A stretch of 64,000 nucleotides of DNA from Cranoglanis bouderius (Eukaryota; Chordata; Actinopteri; Siluriformes; Cranoglanididae). This document shows positions 42,825 through 53,314 of this stretch, in pieces. Within the stretch, counting starts at the first letter, position 1, and each line of letters begins with the position of its first letter. Location: positions 2,260,695 to 2,324,694 of the forward strand of contig CM042554.1 of the NCBI GenBank assembly GCA_023630585.1, read 5' to 3'. Both the position numbers and the translations under genes were made by a program. The notes below the pieces were generated by a model, which was not told where the DNA came from, did no database searches, and worked only from the letters and a program-made list of their open reading frames with translations.

Positions 42825-43985
42825 AAAGAACTCTGAACTTCAGTTCCCAGCAGCCACTGCACCCCACTGCATCTCTGTCACATGACCACCTGCACCTGAT
42901 TCACATTTATGTTAATGAGCACTTGTATGTATATATAGTCACAGTTTGCACTGCACTGGTTGTCTTGCTTTTATTGTCTCATGTCACGTTATGCTCTCCT
43001 ATTGCTGGTTTATTGTTTCATGTTTGTTTTTTGCCACATGTCCTTAGTTTCTTTTGTGTTTATTTTCATCATTATTAAAACCTTAATCTGCACTTGCATC
43101 CATCTCTGCCTCAGTTAAATGACAGAAAGCAAGACCTTCAAATTGATGCAGCAGAATTTTTTACTTCCCAAGAGATGATCTTGGAGTCCTTGAAGTTAGA
43201 ACCTAAGGCGTTCAGGTGCCAGGCTTCTCTTAGGATGCCGCTCTGCCTTCCTGCTCGGCTGAGGACGTCGCTCCACCTTTCTATTCGGCTGAGGACGTCG
43301 CTCCGCCATCCTGCTCCGCTGAGGACGTCGTTCTGCCTCCATGTTCTGCTGAAGACGTCACTCAGTTTCTCTGCTTTGCGCTGCATGTGGCTCTCCCTTC
43401 TTGCTTCATGGAGGACATCGTTCCCCCTTCTTGCTTCATGGAGGACATCGCTCCCCCCTTAAGCTTCCCCGAGAGCATCGCTCCCCCCTCTGGCCTAGCG
43501 GAGACCTTCGCTCCCCCTCTCACCTTGCAGAGAGCATTGCTCCCCCCTCTAGCTCCATGATTAATGTTGCTCCCCCCTTGGGCTCCGCCTTGAGATTCAA
43601 TCCCCCCGCTGGCTGCACGTCGTTTGCGTCCAAACCAGACCGGGGATATCATGTCATCTCTCTGTGGCACAGAAGAGAACGTCCTGCATCTATACCCCAG
43701 AGAACACGTCAAGCATCCTCTTTATGGCCCCACGAGGAATGACACTCAAGTAAACTTTGAAATGCTGAGGGACATCTGGTCTGTGTATCCAGGACCCCCT
43801 CCCGAACATATTATGTGTCTCAGGAGCCGCACATTAAGGGGGGGACCTCGCGGAGAGCATCGCTCCCCCCTCTAGCTCCATGATTAATGTTGCTCCCCCC
43901 TTGGGCTCCGCCTTGAGCTTCAATCTGCTGTCATGGTTATGCTGGAAAGAACTCTGAACTACAGTTCCCACCAGTCCACTGTAAG
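42825..43985 (+). mobile_element. Second small LTR element with decapeptide minisatellite, rearranged
   Basis: 5' LTR (truncated start) 42825-43124 ends AATGACA, and a partial 3' LTR starts TGTCATGGTTATGCTGG at 43929. The interior opens GAAAGCAAGACC and shares GCAGCAGAATTTTTT with the copy at 22541-23794. A purine tract TTAAGGGGGGGACC (about 43836) should border the 3' LTR. Instead about 75 bp of the minisatellite (GAGAGCATCGCTCCCCCCTC) is duplicated between them. Confidence 0.65.
43222..43612 (+). repeat. 30-bp minisatellite coding decapeptide units
   Basis: GCTGAGGACGTCGCTCC-type units at a 30-bp period, diverging to GGAGGACATCGCTCCCCCC further on. In one frame this reads AEDVAPPFYS, AEDVAPPSCS and AEDVVLPPCS, then MEDIVPPSCF and MEDIAPP. 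The period is a multiple of three, so the frame is preserved. Same motif as on the minus strand at 22964-23481. Confidence 0.7.
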
Positions 43986-43999
43986 GAAAATAATCTAAA

Positions 44000-44788
44000 A
44001 TGGTGCAGATTTTAAACGACTGCCAATTTGTCCAGGACCAGCTGTTCCAGCAAAATCAGCCCAAGAGCAGACCGTCTGATGCAAAAATAAGTCTCCAAGA
44101 ACCCCAACATTTCATCACAGGATCTGCTAGTAAGTCTTCCAACTGTTGGTGTCAATGTACATGTTTCTACAATCAGAAAGAGATTGCACAAATTTGACCT
44201 GCATGGGAGGCATGCCAGGAAAAAGCCTTTGCAAGACTACACTTTGCCAATGGGCATATAGGCAAAGACCAGGCCTTTTGGAATAAAGTGCTCTGGACAG
44301 ACGAATCAAAGATAGATTTGTTTGGCCACAGTAACAGCAGACATGTTTGGTGCAGGCCAAAGACAGCTTTTCAGGAGAAACACCTCATACCAACTGTGAA
44401 GCATGGTGGTGGAAATGTTATGGTTTGGGGTTGCTTCGCTGCCTCAGGGACTGGACAGCTTGCATTCATTGATTCAACTATGAATTCTACATCATATCAA
44501 AGAGTGCTTGAAGATAATGTGAGGCCATCTGTCCGAAGGTTGAAGTTGAACCGAAAGTGGACCTTTCGACAGGATAATGATCCTAAGCACACTAGCAAAT
44601 CCACCGAGGAATGGCTCAAAAAGAAGAAATGGAGGGTTATGGAATGGCTTAGTCAAAGCCCAGATTTGAATCCCATTGAAATGTTGTGGGGGGATTTGAA
44701 ACGGGCTGTACATGCAAGAAAACCCTCAAACATCTTGCAACTGAAAGAATATTGCATGGAAGAATGGTCAAAAATTCCAGCAAGCTGA
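44000..44788 (+). pseudogene. Tc1 transposase, catalytic half open
   Basis: From 44288 the frame is open to TGA at 44786-44788. It contains LWTDESKIDLFG (Asp 1), HGGGNVMVWGCF, FRQDNDPKHTS (Asp 2), SPDLNPIEMLWG (Glu) and MEEWSKIP. The first part (44000-44287) is readable in pieces (VSTIRKRLHKFDLHGRHARK) with at least two frame changes, and the DNA-binding N-terminus was displaced by the nested LTR element. Confidence 0.75.
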
Positions 44789-45071
44789 TGTCAGTGATTG
44801 GTGGACAATTATGCAAAACACCAACAAGAAGTTATTTCTGCTAAGGGGGACAATACTAGCTTCTGAGGTCAAGGGTGTACTTACTTTTTCCACAGAAGAA
44901 TATCACATCAATTGATATTTCTGTTGAATAAATGGTTGAAAAAGCTAACTGTATATCAACTTCATTAATAGGCACTGTTTCAAAGATGACGTTTCAAAGA
45001 TGTTTGCTTGTCCAACTATGTTGAAAAAAGCCAACAATTTCTATGGGTGTACTTATTTTTTCACATGAATG

Positions 45072-46264
45072 TATAGTGAGACGAGAAAATGTTTAAATTT
45101 TTCCGTTGTAATCTGTCTTTTATACAACTTTTTCTCTGGATCCTTTTCAAATTTCACATGAAGCTCTTCCTCAGGGAGGTAATAATATAGCAGGGGAGTC
45201 TAATCTTATACAAAAAGAGCTGATGTAGTTGCATGTTTTCATGCATGAGCCACACCAAATAACTGATTGACCAAGATTAAACAGATTAAACAAAATTATA
45301 CCTTTTTCCTTTTTAATTAGTAGGGCCTACACTTAAGTCAGTATAGCCAGTTGGCATAGGTCTCACACCTTTTGGGTTGAACTGTAAGTGACAATGTATT
45401 TTCTGATACCATGCCAAGATGTCTTTCCATTTTCAGTGAATTGTGCTTGGTCCCATTCTGATCAGACATAAATCGTTTAGTTGTTCTACATTCCAGCATT
45501 TCAGTGCAAGCAATAGTATTATTTTTGGGATACATAATCAGGCTGTGCTTTGCATGCCAGCATGCTACATAGATTTACAAGCAGGGCACCACCAGCCTGT
45601 ACCACTATTAATTCCTCTATATTGCAGTAAGCATGCATACCATTTTTATCAGGTCACATGATCAATTAGCTTTAATGAAATTGATACATTGTGTGATAAC
45701 CCAGTCCCTCACTTGCACAGCTATATCATGAAATGGGTTAAGCACTCAGTCAGCTGTGTCAAGTGGAAGATCCAGTTCAGTTTCCCTAAGGCAACTTTAG
45801 TATCAGTTTGCAGCACACTCTCTGCTACTGGGCCACACTCCTGCATTATGCTCCGCTAATGATGCCAATGCTCTTGCATTTGTTTCAGCTGCCAACTCCT
45901 TCTATACCAAAGCATGGAAAAGAAGTAGAACTTATCTTTGGAGTACATTATTTGGACTATTACTGTGATCAATGTAGTACCTGTTTGGTTTGAACCACAT
46001 ACTAGTGTAACAGGCTAGTTATAAATTATAAATTATTTTATAAATTATATTATAAATACAATATAAAAGTTAAAATATAAATTATTTTTTAAACTGGTAT
46101 CAATTATCATAGTGGTTAAATGGAAACTGTGCTCAGGACGATGTTTTCCTTGAGGGTTGTTTTGTCTTTTATGTTTTTGTCTTCTGCAAATTGTGTGATG
46201 TAGGAGGAAGTATTTGAGCCAGGGAGGATTAGTAATGGCTTCATGCTTTTGTTCTGATGAGATT
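45072..46264. other. Intron-like DNA, no gene recognised
   Basis: AT-rich, with no supported feature. Confidence 0.5.
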
Positions 46265-46266
46265 TA

Positions 46267-47558
46267 CAGTCCCCTCCAAATCTACTGTAATGGCAAGGAC
46301 AATTCATTATTTTTGCTGTAGACTGAAGACATTTGTGTTTGAGATCAAATGACGAATATGATGAGAGTTTAGAATTTTAGCTTTTATTTTCTGACATTTA
46401 TATGTAGGTGTCAAAGGACATAGAACACAGCATATTTTGGATCAGACCACCCAATTTTTAGGCAAGCAAAACTACTAGAACAGGTGTGTCCTGTTAGATT
46501 GATTGTTTAAAGATTGCATTTGTTGTTAAAAATGGATAAGCCAACATGAAGATCAGAGAGCTGTCTATAGGAGAAAAGCAAGCCATTTGAAGCTGGGAAA
46601 AGAGAGAAAATCAGAGGCATTGCCCAATCATTGGGCATAGCCCATACAACAACAAAAAGAAAGGAACCACTGGTGTACTAAGCAACAGACACTGAATGGA
46701 TCGCCCAAGGAAAACAACAACAGCTGACAGAAACATTGTGAGAGCTGTGAAGAAAAGCCCAAAAACAACAGTTAGTAACATCGACAACAACCTTCAGAGA
46801 ACAGGGGTGAAGATATTGCAATCCACTGTTAGAAGAAGACTTCAAGAACAGAAATATAGAAGCCATAACACAATATGTAAACCACTCATGAGCAGTAAGA
46901 ATCAGAAGGCCAGATTGGAATTTGCAAAAAAAAGAAAAAAAAAATACAGAGATGAGCCACAAAAGTACAAAGTTCAACCAAGATTAACCTCTACCAAAGT
47001 GATGGAAAGGCCAAAGTGTGGAGAAAGAAAGGATCTGCTCATGATCCAAAACATATGAGCTCATCTGTGAAGCATTGTGGAGGTAGTGTCATTGCATGGG
47101 CTTGCATGGCTGCTTCTGGAACAGGCTCACTATTTTTTATTGATGAGAATGAATTCAGAATATTACAGGAACATTTTGTCTGCCAGTTTACAGAGAAATG
47201 CATCCAAATTATTCGAGAGAAACTTTATCATGCAGCAAGACAATGATCCAAAACACACTGCCAACACAACAAAGGACTTCGTCAGGGAAAAAGTGGAAGG
47301 TTGTAGACTGGCCGTCAATCACCAGACCTTAACCTAATTTAGCATGCATTTCACCTCCTGAAGAGAAGGCTGAAGGAAGGCTGAAAATGTTCTGTTTTAT
47401 GTCGTTTAATACATCTAGATGTAAATACCAGGAAATAAAAGCTGAAATCCTAAACTCTAGTCTCATATGCACCTTTTGATCTCAAACCCAAATGTCTTTG
47501 GTGTATAGCACAAACATATAAATTGTCCTTGCCATTCTGATAGTTTCAGAGGGGACTG
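46267..47558 (+). mobile_element. Full-length Tc1 element with inverted ends
   Basis: Ends CAGTCCCCTCCAAATCTACT (46267) and, inverted, ATCAGAATGGCAAGG after CAGTCCCCTCTGAAACT (to 47558), flanked by TA on both sides (46265-46266, 47559-47560). A second inner match, AGACTGAAGACATTTG against AAATGTCTT, extends the terminal repeat to about 75-80 bp. A lone relic of the same end is at 50270-50321. Confidence 0.85.
46540..47340 (+). pseudogene. Tc1 transposase of the 46267-47558 element
   Basis: Pieces in several frames. The linker region opens MDRPRKTTTADRN, then KKSPKTTVSNIDN. Next come HCGGSVIAWACMAASGTGSL and FIMQQDNDPKHTANTTKDFV (second Asp), while the first DE box and the final Glu box are lost or garbled. 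Multiple stops. Confidence 0.65.
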
Positions 47559-48080
47559 TAAATTGTATGGGGTCATAGATTTGAAAGAAGACCAGTTTCT
47601 GTTCTACACTTGTTTATAGGGAGCTATTTAAGCTCTCTGATCACATACTCCACTGAAGTCCATTGCTTGTTTGTGCACACCTGTTAAACAAAGGCTTTTT
47701 AAGTGTGAAATTATTGTTTTGTTTTGTTTTTAATTTACTTGGATGTGTATTTTATTCCAATATGACTGAGGTTAGAGTTTGATTACTAGTAGCACATGTA
47801 TTTATCTTTCTTATATATTTCTTTCTAAACTATTTTGAGATAAACTGTGTTGAACTGATGTTATCAGTAGTATTTGTTATATTTCATTGATAGATTTTAA
47901 AGTCCAAGACCTGAATAGCAACATGAAGATAAAGCAAAACATTTGCTGTGTTATGGCAATATAATGCCTTGATGAGAAAACAATTTGTGGATGGCTACAT
48001 GTCCTATGATATGAGCTCAGAATGCTAATTTTTCAACACTAAATTAAAAATAACAAATAAATAACAAATAACTGAGCAGA
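47559..48080. other. Intron-like DNA, no gene recognised
   Basis: AT-rich stretch between a Tc1 element and the solo LTR. Confidence 0.5.
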
Positions 48081-48304
48081 TGATGTGGTGACATGGGCCC
48101 TCAGTTGCCTTGCCTTGGCTGAGTCACTCTTACTGTGCCAAAGCTCATTGGCCTACAGCAACTAAATAAAGAACTGATGGAGAAAATGGTAGTTGAGATG
48201 GTGATGTTAAGGAACGGGGAGAGAACAAAATGGTGCATCTGCTGGGAACAAGAGGTGAAGGATTAGCACACGGAGGGGGCACAGGAGTTGTGGGCCTGAA
48301 TATC

Positions 48305-49009
48305 TCAGGTATCAGGAGAGGCGGGTGAAGATAAGGGAGAGTCATCCATGAATGCAGTTGAAGAAAGAGGGGAGCCAGCAGCCCAGGGGCATTCATCCAT
48401 GTGAGGACAGGTGACAGTCTGAATATGTCGAGATGTAGTTGATACAGGAGGAGAGAGACGCATAGGCATCTGCGTAGAGCGTGTAGTCATAACAACAGGT
48501 GTTGTCTGAGTAGCTACGGTGTGCGTCAATGCAGGATTGACCACACGCACAGGTAACAAAGGATGGGCCGGTAGTGGGTAATCACAGAGTTGATCTAAGA
48601 AGTTGGAGATGCCTGATGCCAGGTGGGCTAGCTGATAGCGACGATACAGAAGTACTTCATTGTAGGAAGGACATTCATAAGGATGAGGCCTAGGGGCTAC
48701 CTGGCGGGCACGAACTAGAAAAGAACATATGAGATAAAGAAAGGCAAATGTATGGCCTGACTCACAGCTGCCTGAAGTCAAAATAGAAATATAATGGACC
48801 TAATCAGCTTTAAACAAATGCATAGAGTAGATTAGATAATGCTAGCAGAATGTAAACATGGTATTCAAAACATAGGATAAAAGCAGCAGCAATCAATGGT
48901 ATAGAGAAGTTGGGGGCATGCAATGTTTAGACTAACATAAGATTAAAGTGATTACAAGCATCTAACAATAAAATGAGAAAGGAGTAGAGAACTTACACAT
49001 TCTAGACAT
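48305..49009 (-). CDS. Antisense two-exon LTR gene, diverged homologue
   Basis: Exon 1 coding part 48997-49009 (13 nt, ATG at 49007-49009) followed by donor GTAAGT; acceptor ag at 48715-48716; exon 2 48714 down to TGA at 48305-48307. The phase is exact, 140 residues. It aligns with the ERV-A LTR protein: LYRRYQLAHLASGISNFL against LYRRYQLTHLATGISEYL; YPLPAHPLLPVR against TPLPSAPLFPVR; and CPHMDECPW against CPHVDGCPW. Glutamine motifs TQT, TQM and IQT stand at about residues 73, 85 and 102. The C-terminus is shorter; a frame change near 48310-48400 may explain this. A TATA-like TATTTAAAAG (49086-49095, minus strand) precedes the ATG by about 80 bases. Confidence 0.55.
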
Positions 49010-49352
49010 CTTGAATAGCAGCGAGACAAACAAACAAATGTGAAAAGAACTAGGAAGTGCCATATTTTATATGACAAACAGTTTTCTTTTAAATAATGAC
49101 GAAACAGGCCAAAAATAAGGGAAAATCTGCGAGACAGGAAAAAGGCCATAAAAGGACAAAAGCAAGGGATTGGCTGAAAATAAGGGAAACTATATAGTCT
49201 AGAATAGGGAAGTGAACCTTTGGGAGGAGTTTCAAGGAAAAGGTGGGAAATAAGGGGAAATAGGAAGAACATGCCAATTTTGATGGGAGGAGTAAAACAG
49301 TCGAAGATAGGAAATGGGAAATTGGCAGGGCATATGCAAAACAAGAAAAGGA

Positions 49353-49368
49353 GGCGCTTTGCAGCGCC
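49353..49368. promoter_or_regulatory. Palindrome upstream of TATA, solo LTR
   Basis: GGCGCT/AGCGCC arms as in ERV-A, with a different four-base loop. Confidence 0.5.
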
Positions 49369-49372
49369 AAGG

Positions 49373-49380
49373 ATAAATAG
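49373..49380 (+). promoter_or_regulatory. TATA box of the solo LTR
   Basis: ATAAATAG followed by AGGGG, as in ERV-A. Confidence 0.65.
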
Positions 49381-49489
49381 AGGGGATTTTTTAGGGGATT
49401 GACACACTTGCATGTAACTTCACTGAGAGGTGTCTTGTGTTGTGAGTGTCTCCTTGAGCTCAACGGATTTTTTTGTGTTATTGAACCGC

Positions 49490-49495
49490 AATAAA
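49490..49495 (+). terminator. Poly(A) signal of the solo LTR
   Basis: AATAAA with downstream GTTTGCTC, matching the ERV-A signal. Confidence 0.65.
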
Positions 49496-49659
49496 CAATG
49501 TTTGCTCTTTTCTCATCTGGGACTAGAAGTCTGAATTTATTTCTTAAACTAAGTTTGAGTAAGAATAATAGTAAATTTGCTGGAAGAAAGAAGAACAGAA
49601 AACCACTTGGTACCACCCTGGATGTCTGACCTCGGAGGGAGACTCTGAGAGTTCCGACA

Positions 49660-51635
49660 ACGGGCAGTTGGCTGGTATCTTTTTCAAAGGACCTGGAGCA
49701 TGAGCTGAATGTTGACCTTCAGCCAGCTGTGGCTGCTAGAATTCTACCAAATGCTAGAACTCTACACATGTGGCAACCAGCCTCCAATACAGCCCAACTG
49801 CCCCAGAATTATTCAGATAAATAAGGATGGCCAATCTGCAGGCATTGCTTAGAACCTGGCTACACTGAATGGCTCTGCAAGCAATAGGTGAGATCTGGCT
49901 CCACCGAATCCCAGACTTTAAATTGATGGGCTCCACTGCTTATACAGCAGGTAGTAAAACGTGGTACTTGGTGACCTGATATCTCTGTGGCCATTACTGG
50001 GGATGAAGTAGTCTGCCTCCTAGGCCACCATGAGAAAAGAAAGGACCTTTAATAGGTTGTTTGGGGAAAAAGGCACAAAGCGCCATGATCCATTAGCATG
50101 GTTAACATTGGGTGCTGGAAATGGCATGAAGCTCTCCTTTGTTGACTGGTTGGAGCAATAGGTATATATTCCTTGTGTGTATTATTATTATTGAACAAAG
50201 TCATTGTCTAACATGAATGCCAGGTTTACTGGGCATGAATAGTATGCATGTAGTCACCTCTGAAAGCATTGGAACAGCAAGGCTAATTCTTTTGTTTTTG
50301 CTACAGACTGAAGACATTTGTCACTGTAGACATTAGTCAAAAATATATTCATTGGCCAAATATTCTGTGCCTAGATCAACTGTTAACTGACTACTCAGGT
50401 AACTAATCTTTGATGCTATACTGTTTGTTAACCTTATCATCCTATGTGTCTCTATTCTCACTCTTAAATGCACAAAAGCTAAGGCTGATGGATCACTGTC
50501 ATTGTATCAGATGTGATACAGATCGGGTTCAAAATAACTGAGTTCGTATTTTTAAAAAATGTGCTTATTGTTGCAATGACTCCCTAGTAAAAGTGACTCA
50601 CAATACTGCCATGTAATGGTTCTTAATCAATAATTTTAGGCCTATGTTTACATTTTTCTGGCCCTGAAATTAGCTTTGCCACCAGACATAAGAGCATTGC
50701 CCCTTCTCCTTAAATGGCAAATCACAAGGTATATGTAGTGTCAAAAGTGGGCTTAGGCTTGTCATTGTGTAGGGCTAAAATATATAAAGTTAATTACTTA
50801 GCCCACTGCTCTCCTATAACCAACGACGGAAATAGGTGCAGTGAAGGTTAATGCGTGTTTTAATATATGATTTAAATATCTGACTCCATTTAATTGATTA
50901 TCTGACTCCAATAGAATAATCTTCTAGTTAGTGCTAGAAGTGTTAGCACTCAGTGTTCTACTAATATTTACTCCTAAGCAGCTTCAAGCGAAGCTGTCAT
51001 TAAAATGACATTCCTACGTCAGAGACTTTCATGTAGCTTCTTTATTAAACCATTATTTTGTTAGCTCAGAGGTTTCTATCAACGTGCAAGCCTAGGCCTT
51101 TCCTATCTTACTTGTCAGAGGTTCTGTTTAAACTTGCAAGTATTAGCCTTTACTTTTGGCTTGTCAGAGGTTGACTTTATACGTGTCTAACGTATTATAC
51201 ACCTTTAGTTTAAGAAACTATTCTTAATAAGAATACCAAACATAGACACAGAGTATTTAGAAATTGAATAACAAATGGATTTAATACAAGAACACAATTA
51301 AAAAGATACATAAAATAGAGACAAAGGTAACTTACAGGATTACAGTCAGCATCACGGACATAGGATGCATGATGGAAAAAGCACCTATGGCAAAAGGCCC
51401 TTCAGATGTTACAAGCCCTTCTGATGTTATAAGCCTCCCTTTCTCTCTACCAAGCAGATCCTCTTATACCCGTGACCCTCTTTGAAATGTATAGTGACCA
51501 GGATACCAAATGGAGATGAAACAATGTGTTTTATGGCAGGGTGGACCCCATGGTGTTTTATGGCAGGGTTCTCTCACTTTAAGGAACTGTATGTTAATTA
51601 AGTTCCCGAGAATGAATCATGCAAACCAGGGGGTG

Positions 51636-51669
<34 letters not shown>

Positions 51670-51995
51670 GAGCACATATTACAACATATATTGTAAATGT
51701 TATTTCCTAAACTATATGATATTTATGATATTACCACTTCGTCCCCCATGAACTATGGATACAAATGACACCAAACATGCCCTGAGGAATACTGTAATTA
51801 AACACAGTTTAGATGACCAATTTTAGTTCACCTGGTATCTCTAAAACACATTCCTGATCATTTTAACCTTAATCACATTACTGGCACAATTTTAGAAATC
51901 TAATTTACCTTCTAATCAGCAGAGGAGTTCTAAAATAAGTGCAAACTACTTCTTTAATGATGACCAGTGTATCTGTCTCTCTCTACCCCTCATAT
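49660..51995. other. Intron-like DNA with a Tc1 end relic and a (GT)n
   Basis: No gene seen. 50270-50321 ends TGCTACAGACTGAAGACATTTG, close to the inner terminal repeat of the 46267 element. A (GT)n lies at 51638-51666. Confidence 0.5.
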
Positions 51996-52498
51996 ACAGT
52001 ACTGTGCAAAAGTTTTTGGCACCCTATTTTTTTAGTACAAACTTTGTTATAGATTTTTTTATTTTATGACTTCTACATTATCAAGTCAATACAAAAAATA
52101 TTTTAGCACAAAATTATATGTTACAGAAAAATGTTTTATGTCATTAAAGAAAGCAGCATATTACATAAGACACCACTTTTCAGACAAAAAACACAATGAA
52201 GGCTGCTGGGTTTTTCTGCAAAGAAAGCAAGTGGAGAAAGTCAAAGTCTCCAGAAGAACTGTGGCTGGTTCTACTAATTTCCTAAAAAAAAAAAAAAAAA
52301 AACTGCATCAAGTGTACCGGAGACTACTATTTTAATTTTTTTTTGTCACACCAAATATTGACTTTATTTCATTTAATATTGTTTACTGCTCTTTACAATA
52401 TTTTTTTTAAATGTAGAACCATTTATTTTCATTATTTTGAAGGCATCTTTGCTCTACAGCATTTATTTGCATGTGCCTAAAACTTTTCCACAGTACTG
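51996..52498. mobile_element. Tc1-type miniature element, 503 bp
   Basis: Ends CAGTACTGTGCAAAAGTTTT (51996) and its inverted form AAAACTTTTCCACAGTACTG (to 52498), each flanked by TA. The interior keeps an A-run (52285-52302) and a short plus-strand fragment (KQVEKVKVSRRTVAG), probably the remains of a transposase. Confidence 0.8.
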
Positions 52499-52588
52499 TA
52501 ATTAATACTGATGTTCCAGCTCTTATCACTGGTAATTACCACACCCTGCTCAGGTCTGGACTGATCCAAGTCTGGAGAGGACACCGTC

Positions 52589-53125
52589 CTATGAAATGAC
52601 CACGTTGCCCACAGTAGAAACACCTGAGCTCTCTGCGTCGTTTTCTCGCTCCTCCTCACTCAATTGCATGCGTCCCAGCTGAATGGGCTCTGCAAGGTTG
52701 ATGAGAGAGTCGAGGGTTATCCATTTGTCATGACACGCCAGCTCCCTGCCACGATGGTGCGAAACTACAGGGCATATTCTGGTGGGAGTTGTTTGCTTGG
52801 TCAGGAGTTGTTTGCTTGCCTCTTTGCCCTCCAGCGAATGGTCAAAAACGCGATGGAACAGCTCTGAGAAGCGTTCGTAGGTGGAGGCAGGCTCTCTGCC
52901 TTGTTCCCAGACTGCTGTCACCCATTTCAGAATTGTGCTGGCATAGGTGGATGTGGTGGAATGGTCATGGCAGCTGAAGGGTGAGCTTACATGGTGGTAT
53001 CGAGGGCCTGGGAGAGGAGATTCACTTTGGTGTTGAGGTCTGCTAAATGTCAGTGCTTTCCCACAAGCTGCCCATGAGATGTGATGGCTTTCCGCCAGTC
53101 AGTTTTACCTGCTGCATCCATTATG
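52589..53125 (-). pseudogene. Ty3/gypsy gag fragment
   Basis: Reads MTAVWEQGREPASTYERFSE then LFHRVFDHSLEGKEA, the conserved capsid segment of a common fish gypsy family, followed by a frameshifted LACHDKWITLDSLINLA. Upstream (52950-53125) is the likely N-terminus around the ATG near 53120 (MDAAGKTDWRKAI). The zinc-knuckle region is truncated at 52589. Several stops. Confidence 0.6.
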
Positions 53126-53314
53126 TAGGCAAAGCATTCTTGCATAATAATGCAATTGCAGGCAAAGCAGGGTTTTAATGAAAAAACACAGGCAAACAGT
53201 CCAAGAAACTTAAGGCAGGTTCAAAGTCAAAAAACAGGCAAATGGTCAGGTAATCAGCAAACAGAGTAAACCAGGCAGGACAAAAGCAATAAGTGGGTAA
53301 CAGATCAGGTCAAA

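Larger units (their letters stand above)
42649..45071 (+). mobile_element. Tc1-type element with a nested LTR element
   Basis: Left end TCTTTGAAACAGTGCCTATT (42649) is inverted at 44965-44984; further in, GGAAAAAGTAAGTACACCCC (42762) is inverted at 44875-44894. The right end reads GGGTGTACTTATTTTTTCAC to about 45071. The outermost left arm is missing, so the left side is truncated 33 bp from the rab26 exon. The transposase is on the plus strand. 42825-43985 is an inserted small LTR element. Confidence 0.65.
48081..49659 (+). repeat. Solo LTR of a diverged ERV-A relative
   Basis: Viral sense is plus. The right edge is clear: TTCCGACA at 49652-49659, preceded by text equivalent to the ERV-A U5 end (CTCCCTCCGAGGTCAGACATCC read on the minus strand). 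TATA (49373-49380), the upstream palindrome and AATAAA (49490-49495) match ERV-A in order and spacing. The left edge, near TGATGTGG at 48081, is uncertain. No primer site or polypurine tract adjoins it, and I could not find a target duplication. Nucleotide similarity to ERV-A LTRs is patchy outside these signals and the antisense gene. Confidence 0.75.

Noticed and set aside
48081..49659. Complete second provirus around the solo LTR
   Set aside because: No primer site after its right edge and no polypurine tract before its left edge; no gag, pol or env next to it.
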